Below the pieces are notes generated by a model. The model searched no databases and had not been told where the DNA came from. It saw only the letters and a program-made list of their open reading frames with translations. A stretch of 19,630 nt of DNA from Planctomycetota bacterium (GTDB lineage Bacteria; Planctomycetota; Planctomycetia; Pirellulales; Pirellulaceae), in the NCBI GenBank assembly GCA_026692885.1, contig JAPLNJ010000840.1, positions 1 through 19,630 on the forward strand, in the 5' to 3' direction. Position numbers and translations under genes: made by a program. Below are positions 1 to 7,292 of this stretch, piece by piece (within the stretch, counting starts at the first letter, position 1; each line of letters opens with the position of its first letter).

Positions 1-143
1 CCGGAAGAGTAGTAACGCCCACGAAATAACTTCCCCGTTTGTTCTGGGGGTGTCGTGAATACCGGCCGCAACTGGTGAATGCCCCCGGCTTGCCCCTCGT
101 CGTTATACACAAGTTCTTCGCCCCGATAGGGGCAGCCACATAG

Positions 144-371
144 CAGCCCAGGGCAGAGCGGAGCGGCGTTAGCCGCGTAGCGCCGCCCTGGGTTAGGAGA
201 GAGTAGAGCACGCCAGCCCTGAAGGGGCGAAACAAGCCTTGGCCCATCTGACGAACGATGCGTGTGGGATGAACCGATTTGTTTCGCCCTTTCAGGGCTA
301 CCGTGTTGAATCGATCCCGTACCCAGGGCGGCGCTCTGCGGCTGTCGCCGCGACGCTCTGCCCTTGGGCTG
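144..371. repeat. Imperfect large inverted repeat (intergenic repeat family)
   Basis: Two arms face each other across a short spacer. Positions 144-195 are an imperfect reverse complement of 320-371; both arms carry a CCCAGGGC/GCCCTGGG-type core around an internal GC-rich stem. The inner pair 215-233 and 281-299 matches at 18 of 19 bases (AGCCCTGAARGGGCGAAAC). A 13-base direct repeat, CCGGAAGAGTAGT, occurs at 1-13 and again at 393-405. From general recollection such CCCTGAAAGGGCG units are dispersed between genes in planctomycetes. No gene is seen in 1-450, and the open frame that crosses the repeat is not treated as coding. Confidence 0.75.
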
Positions 372-452
372 ATTTGTTTTGGCCCGTTCGGGCCGGAAGA
401 GTAGTGGCTAACGCCGGCCGCCACAGGAAAGCCTTCCCTTGCGCCCAGGTGA

Positions 453-477
453 TTGACAGCGGACAAACTGGTACAAT
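453..477 (+). promoter_or_regulatory. Candidate promoter upstream of the hybrid kinase
   Basis: A perfect TTGACA lies at 453-458 and an extended -10, TGGTACAAT, at 469-477. The spacer between the hexamers is only 13 bases, shorter than the usual 17, so the extended -10 may be the working element. The same AAACTGGTA(C/G)AAT context recurs in front of gyrA at about 14861-14873, which strengthens the case. A start near 484 would leave a leader of roughly 75 bases before the ATG at 558. Confidence 0.45.
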
Positions 478-544
478 TTGCGGCCACGCACACGACACGT
501 CACTGGGGACGACCGCGATTCCTGTTGCGGTTCAGCCACACGGT

Positions 545-665
545 CAGGATGAATACGATGAACGAACAACCCCAGGCATCACCCGCCGAGCCGCCGAGCA
601 TGTCTCAGATTCCGGCAGAAACCCTACTGGATGGACGGACTGTACCCCCCCCCCCCCGGAAGTAG
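545..665 (+). other. Out-of-frame leader start and 13-C homopolymer
   Basis: An AGGA Shine-Dalgarno at 546-549 sits 8 bases before an ATG at 558. This frame reads about 31 codons into a run of 13 C (645-657) and stops at TAG 663-665. The kinase is in the frame one base away. With 14 or 11 C the leader would join the kinase directly, passing through a Pro run and then EVAPESMKSMDN. With 13 C as given, the leader peptide ends early and the kinase needs an internal start such as the ATG at 677. Confidence 0.6.
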
Positions 666-676
666 CGCCGGAGTCC

Positions 677-3667
677 ATGAAATCCATGGATAACCGACCC
701 GAATACGCCGCCGAACTACGTCAGCGGGCTGAAGAGACCGCCGCGGATAGAGCGGACCAGTTGCCGGAGAGTATCGCGGCGTTGTCGCTCGACGAGACGC
801 GGCATCTGCTGCATGAACTGCGCGTGCATCAGGTCGAATTGGAGTTACAGAACGAGGAGTTGCAGCGTGCGCAGCTGGAACTGCAAACCTCGCGAGCTGA
901 CTATTCCGACCTCTACGATCTGGCCCCCGTGGGCTATGTCACCCTGAGCAAACAGGGTTTGATCCTGCAGGCGAATCTCACCGCCGCGACCCTGCTCGGA
1001 ATGCCCCGCCACCAGTTGGTCAAGCAGTGGCTGTCCCGCTTCATCGTTTCCGAGGATGGGGACACCTACCACCGGCACCGCAAACAGCTCTTGGATACCG
1101 GCGAACCGCAGGCCTGTGACCTGCGGATGGTGAAAGTGGACGGACTACCATTCTGGGCACATCTCCAGGCCACCGTGGCGCAGGACGGCAAGACCAACGA
1201 GCCGGCGTGTTACGTCGTCATCAGCGACATTACCGACCGCAAGCGGGCGGAGGAGGCGCTGACGGCGAGCGAGGATAAGTTTCGCGCCATTGCCGATTAC
1301 ACGGCGAACTGGGAGGTCTGGTTGGGCACGGATGGGAAGATGCTCTGGACGAATCCCGCCGTGGAGAGCATTACCGGATATTCTTCGGCGGACGTTCTGG
1401 CGATGCCGGACTTCATTGCAACAATGGTTGCGGCGGAAGACCGCGACTTGGTCGCTTTGACCATCCAAGACGCCCTGCGCGGCAGCACGGACAATGACGT
1501 GGAATTTCGGTTTATCCGAAAGAACGGGTCGAAGTTCTGGTTGGCTGTGTCATGGCAATCGATTTTTGACGGGAAAGGCAATTCACTTGGCATCCGTGCC
1601 AGCGGCGGCGACGTCACCGAACGAAAGCAGGCGGAGGAGGCGCTGCGGAGGAGCGAAACACAACTCCGGGCGATTCTCGAATCCACCGCCGACGGCATTC
1701 TGGCCGTGGACAACCAAGGAAAGATGCTACGGGTCAGCCAGCGATTCGCCGATCTCTGGCGAATCCCGCAGCCGCTCTTGGAACGCCGCGACGACCGGGC
1801 GCTGCTGGACTTCGTGCTAAATCAGCTGAGCGATCCGGACGCGTTTATCAAGAAGGTGCGGACGCTCTACGATTCGGACGCTGAGGACATAGACACGATC
1901 ACCTTCCAGGACGGCCGGTTCTTTGAACGGTATTCCATCCCGATGGTCATGGATGGTATCCGTACTGGCCGGGTGTGGTCCTTCCGCGACATCACCGAAC
2001 GCAAGCGGGCGGAGGGGGCGTTGCGAGAAAGTCGAGAACGCCTCGCCCAGTTGGCCGAGCAGAGCGCCACCATCGTCTGGGAAGTGGACGCGCAGGGTCT
2101 CTACACCCATGTCAGCCGGGTATCCGAGGCAGTGCTGGGCTACCGCCCGGACGAACTGGTGGGCCACCTGCACTTCTATGATCTGCATCCCGAATCCGGT
2201 TGCGAGGCGTACAAGACGAGCGTCTTCGCGGTCTTCGAGCGGAAGGAATCGTTCCAGAACTTCGTCAACGCCGCAGAGACCAAAGCTGGCCAGCAAGTCT
2301 GGCTCTCCACCAACGGCATCCCGCTCCTGAATGCCGACGGAACCCTGCGGGGCTACCGCGGCTCCGACACCGACATCACCGAGCGCAAGCGGGCGGAGAC
2401 GGAGCTCCAGGAGACCAACCGCCAGCTGGAAGCAGCCACCGCCCGGGCCAACGAGATGACGGTTCAAGCCGAGCTGGCCACTCGCGCCAAGAGCGAGTTC
2501 CTGGCCCACATGAGCCACGAGATCCGCACGCCCATGACGGCCATTCTCGGCTATGCGGATCTCCTCATGGAGGAGCACGTCGACCACGCTTCGCAAACAC
2601 ACGTGGCCGTGATCAAACGCAGCGGCGAACAGCTCCTGGGCCTGATCAACGACATCCTGGACATCTCGAAGGTGGAAGCCGGGAAGCTGCAGATCGAGCC
2701 GATCCGCTGTTCGCCCCGCGAGCTGGTGGCCGAGGTGGTCTCGTTCATGCGAGTCCGCGCCACCGAGAAGCAACTGCCGCTGCAGACCGAGCTGGCTGAT
2801 CCCCTGCCCGCCACCATACTCACCGACCCTCTGCGTCTGCGTCAGGTGCTGATCAATCTGCTGGGCAATGCGATCAAGTTCACCGACCACGGCGAAATCC
2901 GTCTCACTGTCCGGCTCACCAGCGATGGCGGTCCTCCGCGTCTTCGGTTCGACGTGACAGATACGGGCATCGGTATGAACGCCGAGCAAGTCGGCCAGCT
3001 ATTTCGGCCATTCACACAGGTGGACAGTTCGGCCTCGCGAAAGTTCAGCGGCACGGGTTTGGGGCTGTGCATCAGCAAGCACTTGGCCAAGGCCCTGGGC
3101 GGCGACCTCGAAGTGCGTTCTCACCCGGGCCAGGGCAGCACCTTCAGCGTGACGATCGATCCGGGACCGCTGGCGGGTATTCGCCTGCTCTCCGAGGGCG
3201 GGGAGGCGGCCCTTCAGCCACCAGCCCGCACGGCAGCGGCAGCCGCGAGCCAAGTCGTGCTACACGGCCGCATCTTGCTGGCCGAGGACAGTTTGGACAG
3301 TCAGCGATTGCTCGCGCTGCTGCTCAAGCGGGCCGGGGCCGAGGTGACGGTTGTCGACAACGGGCAGCTGGCCGTGGCGGCTGCCTGGGCCGCCCACGAG
3401 GCGGGTCGACCGTTCGACGTGATCCTGATGGACATGTCGATGCCCGTGCTGGACGGCTTCAAGGCGACCCGGCAGTTGCGGCAACAGGGCTACACCGCCC
3501 CGATCGTCGCCCTGACGGCGTATGCGATGACCGAGGACTTCCAGAGATGCCTGGCGGCCGGCTGCAACGACTACGCCACCAAGCCGATCGATCGGCAGCG
3601 GCTGCTGGCCACGGTCGCCCCCTGGACGACCCGCGGTCAAACGCCTGACGAGGCACCCGCGACCTAG
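677..3667 (+). CDS. Hybrid sensor histidine kinase with four PAS domains and a receiver
   Basis: The product is a soluble-looking cytoplasmic sensor kinase that should autophosphorylate on His and pass phosphate to its own receiver. Taking the ATG at 677 (996 residues), the order is: a charged helix with LHELRVHQVELELQNEELQ; PAS/PAC units at about 72-190, 197-318, 325-443 and 451-572, each closing with a DI(T)ER-type PAC end followed by KRAE; a coiled coil; HisKA with SHEIRTPM and His614; an ATPase domain with Asn731, DTGIG at 762 and GTGLGL from 792; then REC with Asp871, phospho-acceptor Asp919 and Lys969. No transmembrane segment is evident. The start is uncertain: the frame stays open back to 239 but crosses intergenic repeats, while the best ribosome binding site (ATG 558) is one base out of frame because of a poly-C tract. 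There is no response-regulator partner next door; the ligand is unknown. Confidence 0.9.
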   Translation: MKSMDNRPEYAAELRQRAEETAADRADQLPESIAALSLDETRHLLHELRVHQVELELQNEELQRAQLELQTSRADYSDLYDLAPVGYVTLSKQGLILQANLTAATLLGMPRHQLVKQWLSRFIVSEDGDTYHRHRKQLLDTGEPQACDLRMVKVDGLPFWAHLQATVAQDGKTNEPACYVVISDITDRKRAEEALTASEDKFRAIADYTANWEVWLGTDGKMLWTNPAVESITGYSSADVLAMPDFIATMVAAEDRDLVALTIQDALRGSTDNDVEFRFIRKNGSKFWLAVSWQSIFDGKGNSLGIRASGGDVTERKQAEEALRRSETQLRAILESTADGILAVDNQGKMLRVSQRFADLWRIPQPLLERRDDRALLDFVLNQLSDPDAFIKKVRTLYDSDAEDIDTITFQDGRFFERYSIPMVMDGIRTGRVWSFRDITERKRAEGALRESRERLAQLAEQSATIVWEVDAQGLYTHVSRVSEAVLGYRPDELVGHLHFYDLHPESGCEAYKTSVFAVFERKESFQNFVNAAETKAGQQVWLSTNGIPLLNADGTLRGYRGSDTDITERKRAETELQETNRQLEAATARANEMTVQAELATRAKSEFLAHMSHEIRTPMTAILGYADLLMEEHVDHASQTHVAVIKRSGEQLLGLINDILDISKVEAGKLQIEPIRCSPRELVAEVVSFMRVRATEKQLPLQTELADPLPATILTDPLRLRQVLINLLGNAIKFTDHGEIRLTVRLTSDGGPPRLRFDVTDTGIGMNAEQVGQLFRPFTQVDSSASRKFSGTGLGLCISKHLAKALGGDLEVRSHPGQGSTFSVTIDPGPLAGIRLLSEGGEAALQPPARTAAAAASQVVLHGRILLAEDSLDSQRLLALLLKRAGAEVTVVDNGQLAVAAAWAAHEAGRPFDVILMDMSMPVLDGFKATRQLRQQGYTAPIVALTAYAMTEDFQRCLAAGCNDYATKPIDRQRLLATVAPWTTRGQTPDEAPAT

Positions 3668-3672
3668 GCCTT

Positions 3673-3735
3673 GAGTTGTGAGCGGCAAGGCGCTAGCCGC
3701 CGGTGGGCTGAGTTGTGAGCGGCAAGGCGCTAGCC
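3673..3735. repeat. Pair of 26-bp direct repeats
   Basis: A 26-base unit beginning GAGTTGTGAGCGGCAAGGCG is present at 3673-3698 and again, identical, at 3710-3735, separated by 11 bases. A degenerate third copy of its core (AGCGGCACGGTGCGAGCC) follows at about 3754-3771. The repeats fill the gap between the converging hybrid kinase and the minus-strand ORF. Confidence 0.8.
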
Positions 3736-3860
3736 CAATGCCGCTTACTTTGTAGCGGCACGGTGCGAGCCGTCCGGTATTACAGTCGGAAAACCGGGCG
3801 GCTTGCGCCGCTCCGCAAACAAGAACGCCCCCAATGGTCCCAAAGTAAGTGGCATTGGGC
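3733..3860. repeat. MITE-like palindromic element with 20-bp terminal inverted repeats
   Basis: The first 20 bases (3733-3752, GCCCAATGCCGCTTACTTTG) are the reverse complement of the last 20 (3841-3860) at 19 of 20 positions. Inside, 3754-3778 and 3793-3814 form a second imperfect inverted pair, so the whole 128-bp unit can fold into a nested hairpin. It covers the stop codon and last 39 or so codons of the minus-strand ORF ending at 3745. It may act as a two-way terminator between the converging genes. No transposase is present, and a target duplication is not clear. Confidence 0.6.
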
Positions 3861-4671
3861 GGTAGGCGGCATACGCCGGGTAGTACCGTGTGGCAAACAC
3901 ATGGACGCGGGCGAACTTCGACGGGTTCTGCAAGCGAATCAGCACGGCGTCCTCCGCCGCCTCCACCGCCGCGATCTGCAGCGGGCGATCGCCCCGGACT
4001 TCCAACTGCCGGTTCTTCGCCAACACATACCCGTCGCGTTGTTGACCAGCGGCGATGCGGATGCGAATCCGCTGGTTATCCCGCTGATTCACGTAGACCC
4101 CGGCCGCCAGCGAGTACTCTTCCGCCTGATGCTGGAAGTAGTCCAACGAGCAGAAGTCGCCGTGTTGCAGGACGATCGCCTGCCGCTGCGGCGTGTTGGT
4201 GAAGGGCACCACGACGTCACCCTTGTCGTTGGGCGTATATTCCCGCCCGCCAAACCAGACCGTAGCCTTCGGCAGCTTTCTGTCCGTGTTGACGTCCGTC
4301 TGGTTCTGGCGATAGAAGTTGGCGGCGTTAATCTCGTAGACCTTGACGATCAGCGTCTTCACGTTCTGGACGAAGCTCCATAGCCGTTCGAGATACGCCC
4401 GGTGCTCGGCCGGGTCATGGCGCCAATCGACGTCTGCGTTCGGCCGCAGTTTGGTCAGGTAGACGTTGACGAAATTCTGCTGGTTGAGGAGATCCGGTTT
4501 CAGCTTGAGGCACTCATCCAACTGTGCCAGCAGCAGTTGCCCGTGAATCCCAAAGCAACCGAAGCCGCCGCTGTTCTGGTAGTTCAAGTCGTCGACCACC
4601 AGCTTCGGCAGTTGCGGGTAGTCGGGCCGCTGCAGGCGTTCCAGCAGGTGGCGCCGTCGATTCGGGGTCAA
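3745..4671 (-). CDS. Uncharacterised protein, probably a truncated remnant
   Basis: I do not recognise a characterised family with certainty. The translation contains a motif-rich stretch (DDLNYQNSGGFGCFGIHGQL, then LLNQQNFVNVYLTKLRP) that resembles part of long uncharacterised planctomycete proteins I recall only loosely. The reading frame is open from 4836 to 3745 but has no ATG or GTG upstream; the first usable start is TTG at 4671. The region before it (AFAQHPNLQGCEDEALDWLV) still looks protein-like. The C-terminal 39 or so residues are encoded by a palindromic repeat element, which suggests the original end was lost. The frame is the same as that of the upstream acyltransferase, separated from it by only one TAG (4837-4839). 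Either a TTG-started 308-residue protein or a decaying fragment would fit. Confidence 0.5.
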   Translation of the reverse strand: MTPNRRRHLLERLQRPDYPQLPKLVVDDLNYQNSGGFGCFGIHGQLLLAQLDECLKLKPDLLNQQNFVNVYLTKLRPNADVDWRHDPAEHRAYLERLWSFVQNVKTLIVKVYEINAANFYRQNQTDVNTDRKLPKATVWFGGREYTPNDKGDVVVPFTNTPQRQAIVLQHGDFCSLDYFQHQAEEYSLAAGVYVNQRDNQRIRIRIAAGQQRDGYVLAKNRQLEVRGDRPLQIAAVEAAEDAVLIRLQNPSKFARVHVFATRYYPAYAAYRPMPLTLGPLGAFLFAERRKPPGFPTVIPDGSHRAATK

Positions 4672-4836
4672 TGCCGTCGTGACCAGCCAGTCCAGGGCCT
4701 CGTCTTCGCAGCCTTGCAGGTTCGGATGCTGGGCGAACGCCCGGACCTGTAGCGTCTGGCGGACGATCAGATTCTGGTCCAGGCTGGTCGGCAGGTCGGG
4801 TTTCTCGTCCAGCCGCTCACGCTGATGATTGACACG

Positions 4837-5793
4837 CTACGCAGCCGATCGATCGGCTGGTTGCACGGCGAGTGTCTGTTCGTCTGCTTTCGCCCCGGTC
4901 CGTTTTCGTGGCTCGCCCTTCCAGCGGCGGTGTACCCACCAGTACTGTTCCGGCGCACGCCGGATCGCCTGTTCCAGCATCACGTTGTACCAGCGGGTCA
5001 ACGTTTTGACATTGGCCAGTTCCGCGCCGGGAACCTGAGGATCCGCCACGCCCATCAGCCCCAATTCAAACTGCAGCGGTTTGCCGACCCGTTTCGCGTA
5101 GGCAACCACCAGCGGCGCTCCTCCGGTCAGCGTGAACACCGCCACGGCTTTGTGGCACGACGCCGGTCGGCCCAAGAAATCGACCCAACAGCCTTTGGGA
5201 CCCGCGTGTTGGTCGCCCAGTAAGCTGATCAAGCCGCCCGCGTCCAGCACCGTTTTCACCTGTGCCGCGCTGCCCTCTTTGGGAAGAATGAATTGTCCGT
5301 ACGCGGCCCGGAAACGGTTGACAAAGCGATTCAAGTAACGATTGTCCAGCGGCCGCGCGATGGCGTAACCCGGGAACCCCAACAAACCCGTCATGTACGA
5401 GCCCAGTTCAAAGTTACCAAAGTGCCCCGAGACCACGACCACGGGCCGCTGATCCAACAGGTATTGCACCAGTTCCCGCTGGCGAGTGATCCGGAAGTAC
5501 TGACGCCAGTTGGTCGCATGCACCTTCCGCGGCACATGCGCGATCTCGCAGACCATCAACAGCAAGTGTTCCCACATCCGGCGCGCCAGGATCCGACGCT
5601 GGGTGGGACTCAAGTCAGGAAACGCATGACGAATGTTGTCGTCGACCACGTGGAACCGGAGTCGGATGACGTCACACGCCAACACCGCCAGCAGGCGGGC
5701 GAGGTGGTGGCAGGTCTCCAAGCGGAGTGTCTGCATCACGCAGATGACGACGCGTACGGCGAGATAGACGAACCAGTCCGTAAGTGCTTTCAT
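4837..5793 (-). CDS. LpxL/HtrB-type lysophospholipid (lipid A) acyltransferase family protein
   Basis: Members of this family transfer an acyl chain onto a lipid A precursor or a related envelope lipid at the inner membrane. The 318-residue length is normal. A hydrophobic N-terminal anchor (about 7-22) precedes the catalytic HX4E motif, H124-F-G-N-F-E129 in SGHFGNFELG. Further family signatures follow: GDQHAGPKG (193-201), with the FLGRPA block after it, and WWVHRRWKG near the C-terminus (285-293). The ATG at 5793 lies 5 bases after the stop of the oxidoreductase gene, so the two are almost certainly co-transcribed, oxidoreductase first. The upstream ribosome binding site is weak, which would suit translational coupling. 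The acyl donor and the exact acceptor cannot be told from sequence. Confidence 0.87.
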   Translation of the reverse strand: MKALTDWFVYLAVRVVICVMQTLRLETCHHLARLLAVLACDVIRLRFHVVDDNIRHAFPDLSPTQRRILARRMWEHLLLMVCEIAHVPRKVHATNWRQYFRITRQRELVQYLLDQRPVVVVSGHFGNFELGSYMTGLLGFPGYAIARPLDNRYLNRFVNRFRAAYGQFILPKEGSAAQVKTVLDAGGLISLLGDQHAGPKGCWVDFLGRPASCHKAVAVFTLTGGAPLVVAYAKRVGKPLQFELGLMGVADPQVPGAELANVKTLTRWYNVMLEQAIRRAPEQYWWVHRRWKGEPRKRTGAKADEQTLAVQPADRSAA

Positions 5794-5798
5794 GCGAG

Positions 5799-6890
5799 CT
5801 AGTTCTTGCCGCCCCGTTGTCTGGCCTTCAGTACGGGATCGGTCTTCAGAGGCAGTTGCACGGCGCGGCCAGATTCCGCGGCCTTGTAGATTGCCAGGAT
5901 GACTTCCACCGAACGTCGGCCTTCGTGTCCGTCGACCAACGGTGGCGTGCCGCGTTGGATCGCGCGCAGGACATCCTTGAACATCGCCGTGTGGCCGTGA
6001 TGTCCAATCGCGGCCGGGTCGGCCGCACCGCCGCCCGTCTTCGTCCGGCCCGCCATACGCTGCAGGATCGCCTTGTCGCGAGGACTCTGCTTGGCAAACT
6101 CCCAGGCCGTGATGTCCTCTTCCTGGAGTACCGCCGTCCCTGCCGATCCGTGAATCTCGATCCGCTTGAGCGCTCCGGGGAAGGCCGCCGTGGTGGCTTC
6201 GATGACCCCCAAGGCGCCGTTAGCGAACCGCAACGTCGCCATCGCCACGTCCTCGACCTCGATCCGCTCGTGTGCCAGCATCGCGGTGTGCGCCGTGACT
6301 TCCACCACCGGTCCCATTAGCCACGTGAGCAGATCGACGCTATGGATGGCTTGGTTCATCAAGGCCCCGCCGCCGTCCAGTTGCCACGTGCCACGCCATG
6401 CGCCGCTGTCGTAGTAGGCCTGAGTGCGATACCACTTCACCGAGGCGTCGCCGACCGTCAGACGCCCGAAGCGGCCCTGGTCGACGGCCTGCTTCAGCAA
6501 TTGCGCTGACTCGTGGAATCGCGACGGGAAGATCGTGCCCAGCGTTACACCCGCAACTTCACAGGCCCGGATGATGCGGTCGCAGCGGGACAGAGTGATC
6601 TCCAGCGGTTTCTCGACAATCAGGTGCTTGCCGGCCTGCGCCGCTGCCACCGCGGGTTCCAGGTGGGCGCCGCTGGGCGTGCAAATCGTCACCACGTTCA
6701 CGTCGGCGTCTGCCAGGAAGGCATCCAGGTCATGGTACGCTTTGCACCCGACCTGCTCGGCCAATTTGTCCGCGGCGGCCGGGATGGCGTCGTAACAGGC
6801 GACGACGCGGGCGTTCCGGACGTCCGCCACAGCCTTGGAATGGAACCTGGCAATCATGCCACAGCCGATTAGTCCGAAACCGATTGCCAT
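5799..6890 (-). CDS. Gfo/Idh/MocA family NAD(P)-dependent oxidoreductase
   Basis: This family oxidises or reduces sugar and sugar-nucleotide hydroxyls using a tightly held NAD(P). The N-terminal Rossmann fold opens with FGLIGCGMIA (residues 5-14), the cofactor strand ends at ACYDA, and the hallmark EKP triad is at 93-95. The C-terminal domain has YYDSGAWRGTW and then GGGALMNQAIH ending at the likely catalytic His183. From the ATG at 6890 the product has 363 residues, usual for the family. The frame runs on to 6992, but those 34 extra residues look non-coding and MAIGFGLIGCG is a typical start. The downstream neighbour, 5 bases away, is an LpxL-type acyltransferase, so a role in envelope sugar or lipid A precursor chemistry is plausible; the substrate is inferred only from that neighbour. 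Confidence 0.9.
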   Translation of the reverse strand: MAIGFGLIGCGMIARFHSKAVADVRNARVVACYDAIPAAADKLAEQVGCKAYHDLDAFLADADVNVVTICTPSGAHLEPAVAAAQAGKHLIVEKPLEITLSRCDRIIRACEVAGVTLGTIFPSRFHESAQLLKQAVDQGRFGRLTVGDASVKWYRTQAYYDSGAWRGTWQLDGGGALMNQAIHSVDLLTWLMGPVVEVTAHTAMLAHERIEVEDVAMATLRFANGALGVIEATTAAFPGALKRIEIHGSAGTAVLQEEDITAWEFAKQSPRDKAILQRMAGRTKTGGGAADPAAIGHHGHTAMFKDVLRAIQRGTPPLVDGHEGRRSVEVILAIYKAAESGRAVQLPLKTDPVLKARQRGGKN

Positions 6891-7032
6891 ACGTGTTGCT
6901 CTCGACCGATGAAGTCCCTGCCTGACAGCGAAATGGACCGACGCAGTGTTCCGCAGCCTGCGGAAAACACCGTAATTCCCGTGTGGAAGCAAGATACCAT
7001 GTTACAGAACGCGCCGCGACGGCGAAAGACCA

Positions 7033-7077
7033 GTCGCCGGCACCCGTGTCGCCGGCACCCGTGTCGCCGACACCCGT
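7033..7077. repeat. Three tandem 15-bp repeats
   Basis: The unit GTCGCCGGCACCCGT is present three times head to tail (7033-7047, 7048-7062, 7063-7077). The third copy has one G-to-A change, and a degraded continuation follows. Units are contiguous without spacers, so this is not a CRISPR. Confidence 0.9.
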
Positions 7078-7118
7078 CGCCCACGGGTCCGCTGCCGAGG
7101 CTCTTCTGCCCCATGCTC

Positions 7119-7147
7119 TTGACGCTCACGCGTCTCAATCCTAGACT
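7119..7147 (+). promoter_or_regulatory. Candidate promoter for the GT2-like gene
   Basis: TTGACG (7119-7124) and TAGACT (7142-7147) are separated by exactly 17 bases and point toward the gene at 7293. The predicted leader would be about 140 bases and would include the hairpin at 7248-7270. The match is moderate, and GC-rich chance matches are possible. Confidence 0.35.
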
Positions 7148-7247
7148 TCCGACCTAGCGCGAAGTCGGCTACTGTCCGTCGAAATGCGCAACTTCAAAGG
7201 CAGGAGACGGGGCCTCCGACGAGTGGTACAGGAAGCCCTGTCAGGTC

Positions 7248-7270
7248 GTCGCCGCTGAGGCTGCGGCGAC
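7248..7270 (+). promoter_or_regulatory. Perfect hairpin in the leader of the GT2-like gene
   Basis: GTCGCCGC (7248-7255) pairs perfectly with GCGGCGAC (7263-7270) around a 7-base loop. It ends 7 bases before the GGGGAGGAG ribosome binding site. There is no T-run, so it is not a classic intrinsic terminator; it could modulate translation of the gene at 7293. Confidence 0.45.
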
Positions 7271-7292
7271 ACTTCGGGGAGGAGCGGACGCC

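Larger units (their letters stand above)
6891..7292. other. Divergent intergenic region with tandem repeat, promoter and hairpin
   Basis: About 400 bases separate the minus-strand oxidoreductase from the plus-strand glycosyltransferase. The stretch holds a 15-bp tandem repeat (7033-7077), a candidate plus-strand promoter (7119-7147) and a hairpin just before the next gene (7248-7270). Open frames on both strands here are low-complexity (CRRHP-type repeats) and are not supported as genes. No convincing minus-strand promoter was found. Confidence 0.6.

Noticed and set aside
239..676. N-terminal extension of the hybrid kinase frame
   Set aside because: The extra 146 residues are translated from intergenic repeats and lie before the likely promoter; no domain is visible.
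6891..6992. Upstream start for the Gfo/Idh/MocA gene
   Set aside because: The 34 added residues have no family match, and the Rossmann motif begins properly from the ATG at 6890.
7033..7077. Possible CRISPR array
   Set aside because: The units are 15 bp, contiguous and without spacers, and no cas genes are present.
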